DNA of 44,103 nucleotides from an uncultured Litoreibacter sp. (GTDB taxonomy: Bacteria > Pseudomonadota > Alphaproteobacteria > Rhodobacterales > Rhodobacteraceae). The position numbers and the translations under genes are program-made. Every line of letters begins with the position of its first letter. The first letter of the stretch is position 1. Under the pieces are notes generated by a model. It did no database searches, was not told the origin of the DNA, and saw nothing but the letters and a program-made list of their open reading frames with translations. Location: positions 1 to 44,103 of the forward strand of contig CALHHY010000004.1 in the NCBI GenBank assembly GCA_938030665.1, read 5' to 3'. This document shows positions 8,953 to 17,840 of the stretch, in pieces.

Positions 8953-9705
8953 CTAGTTTGTGGCGCCTTTGCGACGTGCGAAATAGGTGGCAAGGCGGCT
9001 TTGTGAGACATCGCTAGCGTAGCAGATCGGGCTTGCACCGCCGGGGCGGGACCAAGCGCTGCGCTTACCGCATCGGCGGTTAGCGCGGTCGCGATGGTAG
9101 GGGCAGGGGCATGAACCCTGATAAGCGCGGACGGACTGTGCGATGATGGCTTGACGCGCGCGGGTGACCTCTCGGCTTGATGGCGCGGCGACTTTTCTGC
9201 GGGCTGTTCTTGCGCGGGTGACAGCTGGTTGCGGTGCATTGGCTGACAGGTATTTGCTCGACATCCAAACTGGTTTGCCCCTGGTACCGGCTGGCGCGAT
9301 TTGCGACCAGCCACCTTGCTGCGCGATGCGCGAGACCTTTGCACCGCGAGTGAGCTGCCCAAGCACATTCGCGTTTATACCGGGGCCGGCACGGTAGTTG
9401 ACCCGCGTTCCGGTGACGAATAGGCTTTCCAGCCTGGCAACCGGGAGGGTTGCTACGGCTGGTATTGTCGTTGCCTTAGCCTCGGGCAGGCTGGCGGGTT
9501 CGGCCTCGGCGACCGACCCCGTGCCCGGTGTCTTCTGAGGGAGGAGGAGCGTTGCTTTATCCTCGGGCAAGGGCTGAAAGAGGATGGCGTCGGCCTTCGG
9601 TGTTGAAGCTGCGGGCTCGGGCGCAGTCAGTTTTACTGCAGCCGGTGTGCTAAACAACACCATGAACGCCGCGCCCGATATCATGCCCAAAATGAATTTC
9701 AACAT
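8953..9705 (-). CDS. membrane-anchored/secreted SH3b-domain protein
   Basis: A 250-aa protein. The N-terminal hydrophobic segment (MLKFILGMISGAAFMVLF) is a signal anchor or signal peptide. A low-complexity Ala/Pro/Glu linker follows (about 22-95). A bacterial SH3 domain lies at about 100-155, with the hallmark VNYRAGPGINANVLGQL and WMSSKYLS. The C-terminal tail has a Cys-rich motif (GSCPCPYHRD, RRCGKRSAWSRPGG, ICYASDV) that recurs in small secreted proteobacterial proteins. SH3b domains usually bind peptidoglycan peptides, so a periplasmic, wall-associated role is likely. ATG at 9705 is used; a TTG four codons upstream is possible. Confidence 0.8.
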   Translation of the reverse strand: MLKFILGMISGAAFMVLFSTPAAVKLTAPEPAASTPKADAILFQPLPEDKATLLLPQKTPGTGSVAEAEPASLPEAKATTIPAVATLPVARLESLFVTGTRVNYRAGPGINANVLGQLTRGAKVSRIAQQGGWSQIAPAGTRGKPVWMSSKYLSANAPQPAVTRARTARRKVAAPSSREVTRARQAIIAQSVRAYQGSCPCPYHRDRANRRCGKRSAWSRPGGASPICYASDVSQSRLATYFARRKGATN

Positions 9706-9777
9706 ACCGTTAACCAAAACTAAAATTTGATTAACGACTGGATTGACCGACTAGGTCAAGGGGTTACTGACCTTTGG

Positions 9778-10092
9778 TCAGATATCAATCGGATCACCTG
9801 GTGGCGTAGCGTTGGTCTCTGGCCCGTCCGGCACTGCGTTTGGCTGCTTACGCCTTATGATGATGTCCCCATTGGGCAGGACCTCAGGCGGGTGGTACTG
9901 GTTGAGCCCCTGAAGTCGTCCGGCCAGGTCTTCCATCAACGGCGCGATGTCTTCTTGGATACCGTCCAGAAAATTGCGCATCCCCTCGGCAAGCTCGTCC
10001 AACCCGTCTGGCAGGGGCGCGGGTTTGTGCTCCTCCGCTGGGGCCGACAAGGGCAGGGCAGTCAGGGCGGCGATGATCAGCAAGCGTTTCAT
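9778..10092 (-). CDS. small secreted protein of unknown function
   Basis: A protein of 104 aa with a signal peptide (MKRLLIIAALTALPLSAPA, cleavage near residue 19). It continues with an acidic helical stretch (LDELAEGMRNFLDGIQEDI, then LMEDLAGRLQGL) and a conserved-looking tail (YHPPEVLPNGDIIIRRK). Similar Rhodobacterales proteins are, from memory, sometimes mislabelled as ATPases; no nucleotide-binding motif is present here. Another ATG lies two codons upstream (10098). It follows the EEP gene by about 12-18 bases and is the last gene of the minus-strand run from 12964. Confidence 0.7.
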   Translation of the reverse strand: MKRLLIIAALTALPLSAPAEEHKPAPLPDGLDELAEGMRNFLDGIQEDIAPLMEDLAGRLQGLNQYHPPEVLPNGDIIIRRKQPNAVPDGPETNATPPGDPIDI

Positions 10093-10109
10093 ACCCATAA
10101 GGTAGGGGG

Positions 10110-11135
10110 TCAAAGCGTGATATCCAAGGTCACAGGGAAGTGGTCCGATGCGGTAAGCAACGCGTCGCGCAGATCGGCATTGCCCCAACAGGCGGGATCG
10201 TCAAACGGGTGCCATATGTGCCAGGCGGGTCTGCGGGCGGCGAGATCGGGGGAGACCATGATGTAATCCAAAAGCGCGTTCAGGAAGCGGTTCTCCCGCT
10301 TGATGAAAAACCGCGAGGTTGCCAGCCGCGCGCCCATCCGTTGCGACAGGGCATGTTGCGCATGGGGGTCCAGCATCTGCTCGGCGGGCGGGCGGCCTAC
10401 ACCCATGACGATCTCCACCGAGGAGCGGCCAAAGAGCTTTTCATACTCGTCCAGCCCCGGCCCGTCATTGAAATCCCCCATCACGATCAGCGGGTCGCCC
10501 GCGGCCAGATGGGCGTCCACCCGTTCGCGTAGCCAGATACATTGAGCCAGCTGCTTGCGTCGGTTCGCAATCGACAGGCGCATAACGGCGGCCTCATCGC
10601 GCGCGCCATGGGGAGCTTTTGACTTCAGATGCGCCCCGATCAAGCGCAACTGGGCGCCGGATTTATGCCGCAAGGCGACTTCCAGAGGTGGTTTGGAGAA
10701 TTTTACGTTATCTTCCCGGTCGTCAATGTCGAGGTCGATATGAAACACCCCGTCAAAGCGCGGGGCGTCGCCGCGGCGACCGGTCTCGGGGCCTTTGGGG
10801 GCGTGGGTCGCCTCAAACAGGTCGGGGTCGTACATCAGCGCAATTTCTTGCTGCGTGTCATTGGTGAACCCGATCAGCGATCTGCGCGCGCGCAGGCCGA
10901 ACCGCTGCGCGAAATGTTCCAAAGCGGCCGCGCCGTTGCGGCGGGGGCTGGTGTCGGGCGCCTCAATCACCATGACGACGTCTGCGTCCATCGCCCGGAA
11001 CACCGCAGCAAGGGCCGCCGTTTGTTGGGTTTTCGTCACATCCCGCCTGCTGGACCAGCTGTCATCATCAACAAGCGTCCCGTCATCGGCAAAGAGGGTT
11101 GAAAACCACTCCACATTATAGGTGGCGAAACGCAT
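10110..11135 (-). CDS. endonuclease/exonuclease/phosphatase family hydrolase
   Basis: A 341-aa protein with all landmarks of the Mg-dependent EEP fold: TYNVEWF near residue 5, VVMVIEAPD near 53 (catalytic Glu), GAHLKSK, VMGDFNDGPG near 220, DYIMVSP, and the terminal ASDHFPV catalytic His. No signal peptide is seen, so it is probably cytoplasmic. The substrate could be DNA, a phospholipid head group or another phosphodiester; sequence does not decide. It lies 9 bases after the J-domain gene in the same run. Confidence 0.88.
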   Translation of the reverse strand: MRFATYNVEWFSTLFADDGTLVDDDSWSSRRDVTKTQQTAALAAVFRAMDADVVMVIEAPDTSPRRNGAAALEHFAQRFGLRARRSLIGFTNDTQQEIALMYDPDLFEATHAPKGPETGRRGDAPRFDGVFHIDLDIDDREDNVKFSKPPLEVALRHKSGAQLRLIGAHLKSKAPHGARDEAAVMRLSIANRRKQLAQCIWLRERVDAHLAAGDPLIVMGDFNDGPGLDEYEKLFGRSSVEIVMGVGRPPAEQMLDPHAQHALSQRMGARLATSRFFIKRENRFLNALLDYIMVSPDLAARRPAWHIWHPFDDPACWGNADLRDALLTASDHFPVTLDITL

Positions 11136-11144
11136 TTCAGGACC

Positions 11145-11825
11145 TCAGGCAGCTTTGGCGGAGATCTCTTCCCACGCGCGGTTGATCAGAACGAGCTTTT
11201 TTTCGGCCATGCGGATCGCCTCTTCCGGTACGCCCCGGGCCATCATGCGGTCGGGATGGGTCTCGCGCACCAGCGCGCGCCATAGCTCGCGAATCTCCGC
11301 GATGGACATGGAGGCGTCGGCCCCCAGCACCACGTAAGGATCGTGGTCGGCATCCGGCACGTAGCGGGCACGCAGCGTTTTGAATTCCGCCTCAGTCATT
11401 CCAAAGATTTCCGCGACGAGGCCCAGAAATTGATCCTCCGCGTCGTGGTAGTTATTGTCGGCGACGGCGATATGAAACAGCCCCTCCATCAGGTCAAACA
11501 GTGTGTCATGGCGGTCGTCAAACATCGCTGCGATCTTGCGGGCGTAGCTGTCAAAACCCGCCACATCCTGCCGGGCAAGGTTGAAGACGCGGGCGGCGTT
11601 TTCCTCGTCCCGCTCAGGGATCGTGAAAACCTCGCGGAAAGCCGCGACCTCGTTGCGGGTGACGAGCCCGTCCGCCTTGGCCATTTTCGCTCCAAGCGCC
11701 ACCACTGCGATGGTGAAGGCCACGGTACGCTCGGGCTCCGCCCAGAGCTTGTCAAAGACCGCGGCCAGCCCCTCGCCATTGGCGAGGGCTGCGAGTGCTT
11801 CGGCGATGCGTTCCCAAATCGACAT
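11145..11825 (-). CDS. TerB / J-domain co-chaperone (DjlA-like)
   Basis: A 226-aa protein. Residues 30-150 are a helical TerB-like domain (VALGAKMAKADGLVTRNE, IAVADNNYHDAEDQFL), with acidic residues placed as in metal-associated TerB proteins. Residues 160-225 are a J domain with the HPD tripeptide (RETHPDRMM), which stimulates DnaK ATPase. The order TerB then J matches DjlA without its membrane anchor. It is the third gene of the five-gene minus-strand run. Its client is unknown. Confidence 0.9.
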   Translation of the reverse strand: MSIWERIAEALAALANGEGLAAVFDKLWAEPERTVAFTIAVVALGAKMAKADGLVTRNEVAAFREVFTIPERDEENAARVFNLARQDVAGFDSYARKIAAMFDDRHDTLFDLMEGLFHIAVADNNYHDAEDQFLGLVAEIFGMTEAEFKTLRARYVPDADHDPYVVLGADASMSIAEIRELWRALVRETHPDRMMARGVPEEAIRMAEKKLVLINRAWEEISAKAA

Positions 11826-11856
11826 GGGTCAAGGCTATCGCAGCCGCTGCGGAATG

Positions 11857-12339
11857 TCAGAGGTTTTTCTGCATCAGCACAAGATCAAGAGCGCGGCCAA
11901 ATTTATGCCCCACGCCCGGCAGTTGGCCCACGATCTTGTAGCCTTCGCGCGCGTGAAATTTCTGGCCGGGCAGGTTCTCGCCCGAGACGCCCGCGATCAT
12001 GGCGCGGACGCCTGCGGCCTTGGCGTGTCCTTCCAGCGCGGCCAGCAATTCCGCACCCAGCCCTGCGCCACGCGCGGTCCGGGACAGGCAGATCGAATGC
12101 TCCTTCACCCGAGCGTAGCCCGCCCCCTTGCGGAACGGGGCATAGCTGCCAAAGCCCGTAACCTCGCCCCCCGCATCGCAGACCAGATAGCAGTCGGCCT
12201 CGCTTATTGCCGCGATGATCTCGGTCTCGGATTTTTCATCCGGGGCGAAGGTGATGGTCGTGTCGCGGATGATCTGGTTGTAGATGGCGGCGATCCCGTT
12301 GGCGTCCTGCGCCGTGGCCGGGCGGATCAGGGTCTGCAC
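11857..12339 (-). CDS. GNAT family N-acetyltransferase
   Basis: A 160-aa acetyltransferase resembling the phosphinothricin/methionine-sulfoximine acetyltransferase (Pat/YncA) group. It opens LIRPATAQDANGIAAIYN, has the acceptor-side motif TTITFAPDE, the acetyl-CoA loop SRTARGAGLGAELL, and FHAREGYKIVGQL near the end. It probably acetylates an amino group on a small molecule. The GTG at 12339 is chosen because it follows the upstream gene's stop by one base; an open extension overlaps that gene and is ignored. Confidence 0.87.
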   Translation of the reverse strand: MQTLIRPATAQDANGIAAIYNQIIRDTTITFAPDEKSETEIIAAISEADCYLVCDAGGEVTGFGSYAPFRKGAGYARVKEHSICLSRTARGAGLGAELLAALEGHAKAAGVRAMIAGVSGENLPGQKFHAREGYKIVGQLPGVGHKFGRALDLVLMQKNL

Positions 12340-12340
12340 G

Positions 12341-12964
12341 CTAGTCCAACCGGATTTGCCCGTCAGGGCCGTCAAATATAGCGACCAAATGGGGCGTGTC
12401 AGAGGGGATGAACTGCACCGTGTCGCGGGGCATCAACGGGCAGAGCAGGGCGGCCATCGCCTCAGCCTCCGGGTGGTGCAGGGTCAGCCGGGCGAGCCGC
12501 AGGCCGCTATCGGGCAGCGTCCGCGTCGGGTGGGCCGTGCCTTGCCATTCGATGATCGCAGGCGCCCAGCCACCCCAAGGCAGCACCCCGTCCGCAGGCA
12601 CGGCCATCTTCCACCGCAAATCGCCCCGCGCCAGATGAATCGGCGCGCCGAAACCATCCGGCAGCGCGGCCAGCGCGGCGTCCATGTCATCTGTACGCAT
12701 GATCCAGTTGGTCAGCCGCGGCGGCCCCGTGAAATTGTCGATGTTGAACCAGCGCGGGCGGCCAGGGCCTTCGGCCTCAGGGTCAATGGCGATGACCTCG
12801 AAATACAGATCAGAACCCATGCCAGTCAGCCGATTATGCGTACCCATATCGGGATGCGCCCCCTGTACGGGTAGCGTACATCCCAGCTGCTCCGCCACAA
12901 GCGGCGCATCGCGCGCGAGATCGGTGCAGGAGACGGCAAGGTGGTCAAGGGTCAGAAGGCTCAT
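12341..12964 (-). CDS. VOC / glyoxalase-like domain protein
   Basis: A protein of 207 aa of the vicinal-oxygen-chelate type (Glyoxalase_3-like). It begins LLTLDHLAVSCTDL with the first metal-ligand His, then GTHNRLTGMGSDLYFEVIAI with the matching Glu, and GPPRLTNWIMRTDDMD starts the second half. Substrate is unknown; many relatives are uncharacterised. The ATG at 12964 fits the family start. It heads the run that continues into GNAT, J-domain, EEP and the small secreted protein, and is divergent from the 5-formyl-THF cyclo-ligase gene. Confidence 0.82.
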   Translation of the reverse strand: MSLLTLDHLAVSCTDLARDAPLVAEQLGCTLPVQGAHPDMGTHNRLTGMGSDLYFEVIAIDPEAEGPGRPRWFNIDNFTGPPRLTNWIMRTDDMDAALAALPDGFGAPIHLARGDLRWKMAVPADGVLPWGGWAPAIIEWQGTAHPTRTLPDSGLRLARLTLHHPEAEAMAALLCPLMPRDTVQFIPSDTPHLVAIFDGPDGQIRLD

Positions 12965-13027
12965 GTCACCACGATAGGGCGATAGGGGACCGCTTGCCAA
13001 GCGCCGCGCGGCGCGCCACAAGGCGGC

Positions 13028-13594
13028 ATGACTGATCTGAGCGCCCAAAAGACCGATGCCCGCAAAGCCGCTTTCGCCCGCCGCAAGGCCGCCCGCTCTG
13101 CCGAGGCGGATGCGGGCGCTGTTGCGCATTTGCTGAATGTACTTCTGCCGCTCAAAGGCAGGCCGATGGCGGGCTACATGCCGATCCAGACGGAGGTTGA
13201 CCCGTTGCCCGCCATGGCGGCCCTTCAGGCCTGGGGCCCGGTCGGCGTACCGGTGATCCAAGGCGAAGGGCTGCCGCTCAAATTCCGCGAGTGGTCGCCC
13301 GAGGCGGAGATGGAGGAAGGCCCGTTCAAGGCCAAAATCCCCGTGAAAGGCGATTGGGTCACACCGCAGGTCGTCATTGTGCCGCTCGTGGCCTTCACGG
13401 ATCAGGCGCAGCGGCTGGGCTATGGCGGGGGCTTTTATGACCGCACATTGGCGCTCTTGCGCCGGGTGGGGCCGGTCACCGCGATCGGTTTTGCCTACAG
13501 CGCGCAGATGGCCGATGACCTGCCGCAGGAATCCACGGACGAGCCGCTGGACATGGTCGTCACCGAGCGCGGGGTCTTGATCCCACAGAGCTAA
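13028..13594 (+). CDS. 5-formyltetrahydrofolate cyclo-ligase
   Basis: A 188-aa cytoplasmic enzyme that converts 5-formyl-THF to 5,10-methenyl-THF using ATP. Visible are the N-terminal basic helix (ARKAAFARRKAARSAE), the folate-side segment MAGYMPIQTEVDPLP and the signature LGYGGGFYDRTLA, whose Gly/Tyr/Asp-Arg residues bind nucleotide. Length is standard. It is the first gene of a five-gene plus-strand run with gaps of 11-37 bases. The 63-base gap upstream leaves little room for a 6S RNA, which often precedes this gene elsewhere. Confidence 0.93.
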   Translation: MTDLSAQKTDARKAAFARRKAARSAEADAGAVAHLLNVLLPLKGRPMAGYMPIQTEVDPLPAMAALQAWGPVGVPVIQGEGLPLKFREWSPEAEMEEGPFKAKIPVKGDWVTPQVVIVPLVAFTDQAQRLGYGGGFYDRTLALLRRVGPVTAIGFAYSAQMADDLPQESTDEPLDMVVTERGVLIPQS

Positions 13595-13631
13595 GGTGAT
13601 TGCCTAACCATGCGTCAAAGCGTAGGGACGG

Positions 13632-14456
13632 ATGATGAGGCTGCTCTTTCTAGGCGATATCATGGGCCGATCCGGCCGCAGCGCGATTACGTCCCGGCTG
13701 GCGGGGTTGCGGGCGGCGTGGAAACTCGATTTCGTTGTGGTGAATGGCGAGAATGCCACCAACGGCTCCGGCCTGTCCGCCGCACATGCAAAGCTGCTGC
13801 TTGAGGCGGGTGCCGATTGTGTCACCTTGGGTGACCACGCATTTGACCAGAAAGACATGCTGAGTTTCATAAATGAAGAGCCGCGCATCATCCGCCCCTT
13901 GAACTTTGCCAAGGGCGCACCCGGCGCCGGGGCGCGGGTGTTTGAGGCCACGCGCGGGCGCAAGGTGCTGGTGACCCAGGTGCTGGGCCAGGTTTTCATG
14001 AAACGCGCATTTGAGGACCCGTTTGGCCAGGTCGAACAGGTGCTCAAGACCCATATTCTGGGCGGCGGCGTCCAAGCCAGCCTGGTGGACATGCATTGCG
14101 AGGCCACGTCGGAGAAGATGGCCATGGGCCATTGGTGCGACGGCCGCGCTTCCGTCATGATCGGCACGCATACTCATGTACCCACAGCGGACGCGATGAT
14201 CCTGCCGGGTGGCACGGCGTATCTCAGCGATGCGGGCATGTGCGGCGACTATAATTCCGTTATCGGGATGGAGAAGGCCGAACCCATGCGCCGCTTCGTC
14301 ACCGGCATGGTCAAGGGCCGCTTCGTGCCTGCGGGCGAAGAAGCAACGCTCAGCGGCCTCTATGTCGAGACCGACGACCGCAGCGGCAAGGCCACCCGCG
14401 CGGTGCCGGTGCGCGATGGCGGGCGTCTTCAGCCTTCGGGCCCGTCTGCGACCTGA
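13632..14456 (+). CDS. YmdB/TIGR00282-type metallophosphoesterase
   Basis: A 274-aa calcineurin-like phosphoesterase of the YmdB group, some members of which hydrolyse 2',3'-cyclic nucleotides. Metal ligands are visible in LFLGDIMGRSG, VVVNGENATNG, TLGDHAFDQKD, LVDMHCEATSEK and GTHTHVPTAD, followed by YLSDAGMCGDYNSVIG. Length is normal. The start is one of two adjacent ATGs (13632 or 13635) after AGGGA. It lies 37 bases after the cyclo-ligase gene. Confidence 0.93.
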   Translation: MMRLLFLGDIMGRSGRSAITSRLAGLRAAWKLDFVVVNGENATNGSGLSAAHAKLLLEAGADCVTLGDHAFDQKDMLSFINEEPRIIRPLNFAKGAPGAGARVFEATRGRKVLVTQVLGQVFMKRAFEDPFGQVEQVLKTHILGGGVQASLVDMHCEATSEKMAMGHWCDGRASVMIGTHTHVPTADAMILPGGTAYLSDAGMCGDYNSVIGMEKAEPMRRFVTGMVKGRFVPAGEEATLSGLYVETDDRSGKATRAVPVRDGGRLQPSGPSAT

Positions 14457-14467
14457 GGCAGGGCAGG

Positions 14468-15370
14468 ATGCGCGGGACGCTTGGGCTTTTCGGGTTGCTG
14501 GCCCTGATGGGGGCAGGCTGGGGTCTGACCCAGCCGCTGACCAAGATCGCGGTCTCCGAGGGCTACCGGCATTTCGGGCTGATCTTCTGGCAATTGGCAA
14601 TCACGGCAGGCGTCATGGCCCTTGTGGCGATGCTCACCCGCCGGTCGCTGCCGCTGCACGGTGCAGCGCTGAGGGTCTATGTGATCATCGCCATTATCGG
14701 CACTGTTCTGCCAAACGCGGCCTCCTATCAGGCCGCGGTCTATCTGCCCTCGGGCATCATCTCGATCCTGTTGTCATTGGTGCCGATGCTGGCGCTGCCC
14801 GTGGCGCTGGCCCTTGGCAATGACCGCTTTGCCTGGGGACGGCTGGCGGGGCTGGTTCTGGGGCTGATCGGCGTCCTGCTAATTGCGGTGCCCGAGGCCA
14901 GCCTGCCTGACCGCGCTATGCTGGCCTATCTGCCGTTGGCGTTGATCGCGCCGTTTTTCTACGCGTTCGAAGGCAACTACGTGGCCCGGTGGGGAACGGC
15001 CGGGCTGGACGCCGTGCAGGTGATGCTGGGCGCGTCGCTTGTGGGCAGCCTCATCGCCTTGCCGCTGGCGGTGGGGTCGGGGCAATGGATCGACCCGTCA
15101 GGGCCGTGGGGTCGACCCGATTTCGCGCTGGTCCTGGCCGCGCTGATCCATGCGGGCGTCTATACCGGCTATGTCTGGATGGTGGGGCGCGCGGGCTCGG
15201 TATTTGCCGCGCAGGTCAGCTATCTGGTGACGGGCTTCGGTGTGGTCTGGGCCATGCTGATCCTGGGAGAGCGCTATTCCCTCTGGGTTTGGGCCGCCTT
15301 CGGTGTCATGATAGCGGGGCTTGCGCTGGTGCAGCCACGCCCTCGGCTTGAGTTAGACCCAAACGATTGA
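14468..15370 (+). CDS. DMT-superfamily (EamA) transporter
   Basis: An inner-membrane protein of 300 aa with about ten hydrophobic helices arranged as two EamA repeats (about 8-140 and 155-290). LMGAGWGLTQPLTKIAVSEG at the start and FGVVWAMLILGERYS near the end are the repeat hallmarks. Likely a metabolite or amino-acid exporter; substrate unknown. The start follows GGCAGGGCAGG. It lies 11 bases after the phosphoesterase gene. Confidence 0.88.
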   Translation: MRGTLGLFGLLALMGAGWGLTQPLTKIAVSEGYRHFGLIFWQLAITAGVMALVAMLTRRSLPLHGAALRVYVIIAIIGTVLPNAASYQAAVYLPSGIISILLSLVPMLALPVALALGNDRFAWGRLAGLVLGLIGVLLIAVPEASLPDRAMLAYLPLALIAPFFYAFEGNYVARWGTAGLDAVQVMLGASLVGSLIALPLAVGSGQWIDPSGPWGRPDFALVLAALIHAGVYTGYVWMVGRAGSVFAAQVSYLVTGFGVVWAMLILGERYSLWVWAAFGVMIAGLALVQPRPRLELDPND

Positions 15371-15385
15371 TCGAAAGCGATTTTC

Positions 15386-17164
15386 ATGGAGCTTTTTGCC
15401 CTTGATCAGATGACCCAGGCCGTTGTCGCGCTCTGCGTGGTCGCGGGCATGTTCATCCTGTTCCTTCGGGAGGCCTACCCGACGGAGGTCGTGGCCATTG
15501 GCGGTGTTGCCGTCCTGCTGATCACCGGGGTGCTGCCCTATGCCGACGCGCTGGCGGTCCTGTCGAACCCCGCACCCTGGACGATTGCCACCATGTTCAT
15601 CGTCATGGGCGCGCTGGTGCGCACCGGGGCGCTGGACTGGTTCACGCAGGCCGCAGACCGCAACGCCGCGACCCGCCCGGTGCTTGCCATTGGCGCGCTG
15701 ATGGGTTTCGTGGTGCTGTCTTCGGCCATCGTGTCCAACACGCCGGTGGTGGTCGTCATGATCCCGGTCTTTGTGCAGCTGGCAAAGACCATGGGGATGC
15801 CGGCCTCCAAGCTGCTGATCCCGCTCAGCTACGCCGCAATTCTGGGGGGCACGCTGACGCTGATTGGCACATCCACCAACCTGCTGGTGGATGGGGTTGC
15901 GCGCGCCAACGGTATGACGCCCTTCACGATTTTCGAGGTGACGCCTCTTGGCATCATCCTGGTGATCTGGGGCATGATCTATTTGCGCTTTATTGGCCCG
16001 AGGCTGCTGCCGGAGCGGGCCAGCATGGCCTCGCTGCTCTCAGACAATTCTAAGAAGAAATTCTTTACCGAGGCCGCCGTGCCGCCTGACAGCAACCTGA
16101 TCGGGCGCGAGGTCATGGATGTGCAGCTGTTCAAACGCCCCGGCGTGCGTCTGATCGACGTGGTGCGCGGCGACCTGTCGCTGCGGCGCAACCTCAAAGG
16201 GGTGACGCTTGAGGTCGGGGATCGCGTGGTTTTGCGCACCGATATGACGGAGCTTTTGTCGCTTCAGGCCGACAAAAGCCTCAAACGTGTCGACCAGCTA
16301 TCCGCGGTGGAGACCGCCACGGTCGAGGTGCTGATCACCCCTGGCGCGCGGATGATCGGCCGCCGGCTGGGGGAGTTGCGCCTGCGCCGGCGCTACGGCG
16401 TCTACACACTGGCGGTCCATCGCAGTAATCAAAACATCGGGCAGCAGCTGGACGATCTGATTGTGCGGGTTGGCGATACGCTGCTTCTGGAGGGTGCGCC
16501 CGAAGATATTGCCCGGCTTGCTGATGATATGGGGCTGGTCGATGTGGCCCGCCCGACCGCGCGGGCCTTCCGCCGGGGCCATGCGCCCATTGCCATTGTC
16601 GCGCTCTTGGGGCTGGTGGGGCTGGCGGGGCTGGGTATCGCGCCGATTTTCCTGCTGTCGATCCTGGCCGTGGCCGTCGTGTTGCTGACCAAATGTATCG
16701 ACGCGGAGGAGGCGTTCGGCTTCGTCGATGGCCGCCTCCTGTCGCTGATCTTTGCGATGCTGGCTGTTGGTGCCGCTTTGGAGGCGTCCGGCGCCGTCAC
16801 CTTGATCGTGGAGGCACTTGCCCCCTACATGCTGGGCCTGCCGCCATTTTTCGTCATTTGGGGCATTTACCTGCTGACCTCAGTGATGACAGAGCTGGTA
16901 TCGAACAATGCCGTCGCGGTGGTTGTCACGCCGATTGCCATCGGGCTTGCCAGCGCCGTGGGCATCGACCCGCGCCCGCTGGTGGTGGCGGTCATGGTCG
17001 CGGCCTCCGCCAGCTTTGCGACCCCCATTGGGTATCAGACCAACATGCTGGTCTACGGGCCCGGTGGCTATAAGTTTACCGACTTCATGAAGGTGGGTAT
17101 TCCGCTCAATCTGAGCATCGGTATATTGGCTTCTGCGGTCATTCCCTTCATCTGGCCGCTTTGA
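15386..17164 (+). CDS. SLC13-family permease with two RCK_C (TrkA-C) domains
   Basis: A 592-aa divalent anion:Na symporter-type permease. Hydrophobic segments span about 1-205 and 400-592. Between them are two soluble TrkA-C/RCK_C domains (about 215-300 and 305-385; LIGREVMDVQLFKRPGVRL and MIGRRLGELRLRRRYGV). Ion-binding loops are seen in SNTPVVVVMIPVF, LIGTSTNLLVDG and ELVSNNAVAVVVTPIAIG. Likely substrates are sulfate, dicarboxylates or similar anions, not separable here. It lies 15 bases after the DMT gene and 15 before a lipoprotein gene. A paralogue of the same architecture is encoded at 19478-21259. Confidence 0.9.
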   Translation: MELFALDQMTQAVVALCVVAGMFILFLREAYPTEVVAIGGVAVLLITGVLPYADALAVLSNPAPWTIATMFIVMGALVRTGALDWFTQAADRNAATRPVLAIGALMGFVVLSSAIVSNTPVVVVMIPVFVQLAKTMGMPASKLLIPLSYAAILGGTLTLIGTSTNLLVDGVARANGMTPFTIFEVTPLGIILVIWGMIYLRFIGPRLLPERASMASLLSDNSKKKFFTEAAVPPDSNLIGREVMDVQLFKRPGVRLIDVVRGDLSLRRNLKGVTLEVGDRVVLRTDMTELLSLQADKSLKRVDQLSAVETATVEVLITPGARMIGRRLGELRLRRRYGVYTLAVHRSNQNIGQQLDDLIVRVGDTLLLEGAPEDIARLADDMGLVDVARPTARAFRRGHAPIAIVALLGLVGLAGLGIAPIFLLSILAVAVVLLTKCIDAEEAFGFVDGRLLSLIFAMLAVGAALEASGAVTLIVEALAPYMLGLPPFFVIWGIYLLTSVMTELVSNNAVAVVVTPIAIGLASAVGIDPRPLVVAVMVAASASFATPIGYQTNMLVYGPGGYKFTDFMKVGIPLNLSIGILASAVIPFIWPL

Positions 17165-17179
17165 GCCGGGGGAGGCTGC

Positions 17180-17617
17180 ATGCGGGTGTTTCTTTTGCTG
17201 GTGACGATAGCGCTTGGCGGCTGCGACGCCGTGCTGGACCGGACATTCAACCGCAGCGCGGGTGAGATCGCGTTGCCACCCCGACCGCCTGAGGTCCTGC
17301 TGCGCCCGTCCTCCGTGTTGCTCGACGGGGACCGTATCCTGGTGGAAATTGCCGATGGCTCGCAATGTCTGGGCGCGTCTGGCGCGGGTTTCACCGCGAC
17401 AGGCTGGACAGGCGTGCTGAGCGAATGCGGCTTTCCTTACAGCTACTCCGTCGCACTTGTGGCCGGCACGCCGGCCGGGCCGCTGCCCCTCGGCCCCGTA
17501 AGCCCGCTACTTCTGCCCCAACCTGAAGGCGAGCCCCCCTTCCGCCCCCTCGCCGCCGTCCGCATCACCGATAGCAACGGGCAGGTCTACCGGTTTGAAT
17601 CTTTTGAGGGATTTTAG
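17180..17617 (+). CDS. putative lipoprotein of unknown function
   Basis: A 145-aa protein with a lipoprotein signal peptide: MRVFLLLVTIALGGC, the LGGC lipobox putting the lipidated Cys at residue 15. The mature part is Pro-rich with no family I recognise. Two further cysteines (SQCLGAS and SECGFPYSY) may form a disulfide. Aspartate after the Cys (CDA) would favour retention at the inner membrane by the classical +2 rule, if it applies in this organism. A GGGGGAGG ribosome site precedes the ATG. It ends the plus-strand run from 13028. Confidence 0.75.
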   Translation: MRVFLLLVTIALGGCDAVLDRTFNRSAGEIALPPRPPEVLLRPSSVLLDGDRILVEIADGSQCLGASGAGFTATGWTGVLSECGFPYSYSVALVAGTPAGPLPLGPVSPLLLPQPEGEPPFRPLAAVRITDSNGQVYRFESFEGF

Positions 17618-17840
17618 CGCTGCGCAGTTTGGGGTTTGATTTGTCTCATCCATTGCTCACAGTCGTAATTCAGATATCTTTATCGCTTACGTCTCAAGGC
17701 CAACCCAAAATTGTAAAATTGGTGAAGCCGACCTTCGCGCGGATCGCAGCGGAGGTCTGTACCGGGCTCGCGGTACTTGTTGCTGCGCTTTGTGCCAACG
17801 GACGCTTTGACGTTCCACGACAAGGAAATTACGAGGCCTC

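Noticed and set aside
9727..10266. 179-codon plus-strand frame over the small secreted protein gene
   Set aside because: The minus-strand frame has a signal peptide and sits in an operon; the plus-strand frame spans the end of the EEP gene and has no family features.
13650..14600. 316-codon open frame antisense to the YmdB-type phosphoesterase gene
   Set aside because: It mirrors a strongly conserved gene in G+C-rich DNA; its translation is Arg/Ala/His-rich without domains, so it is a shadow frame.
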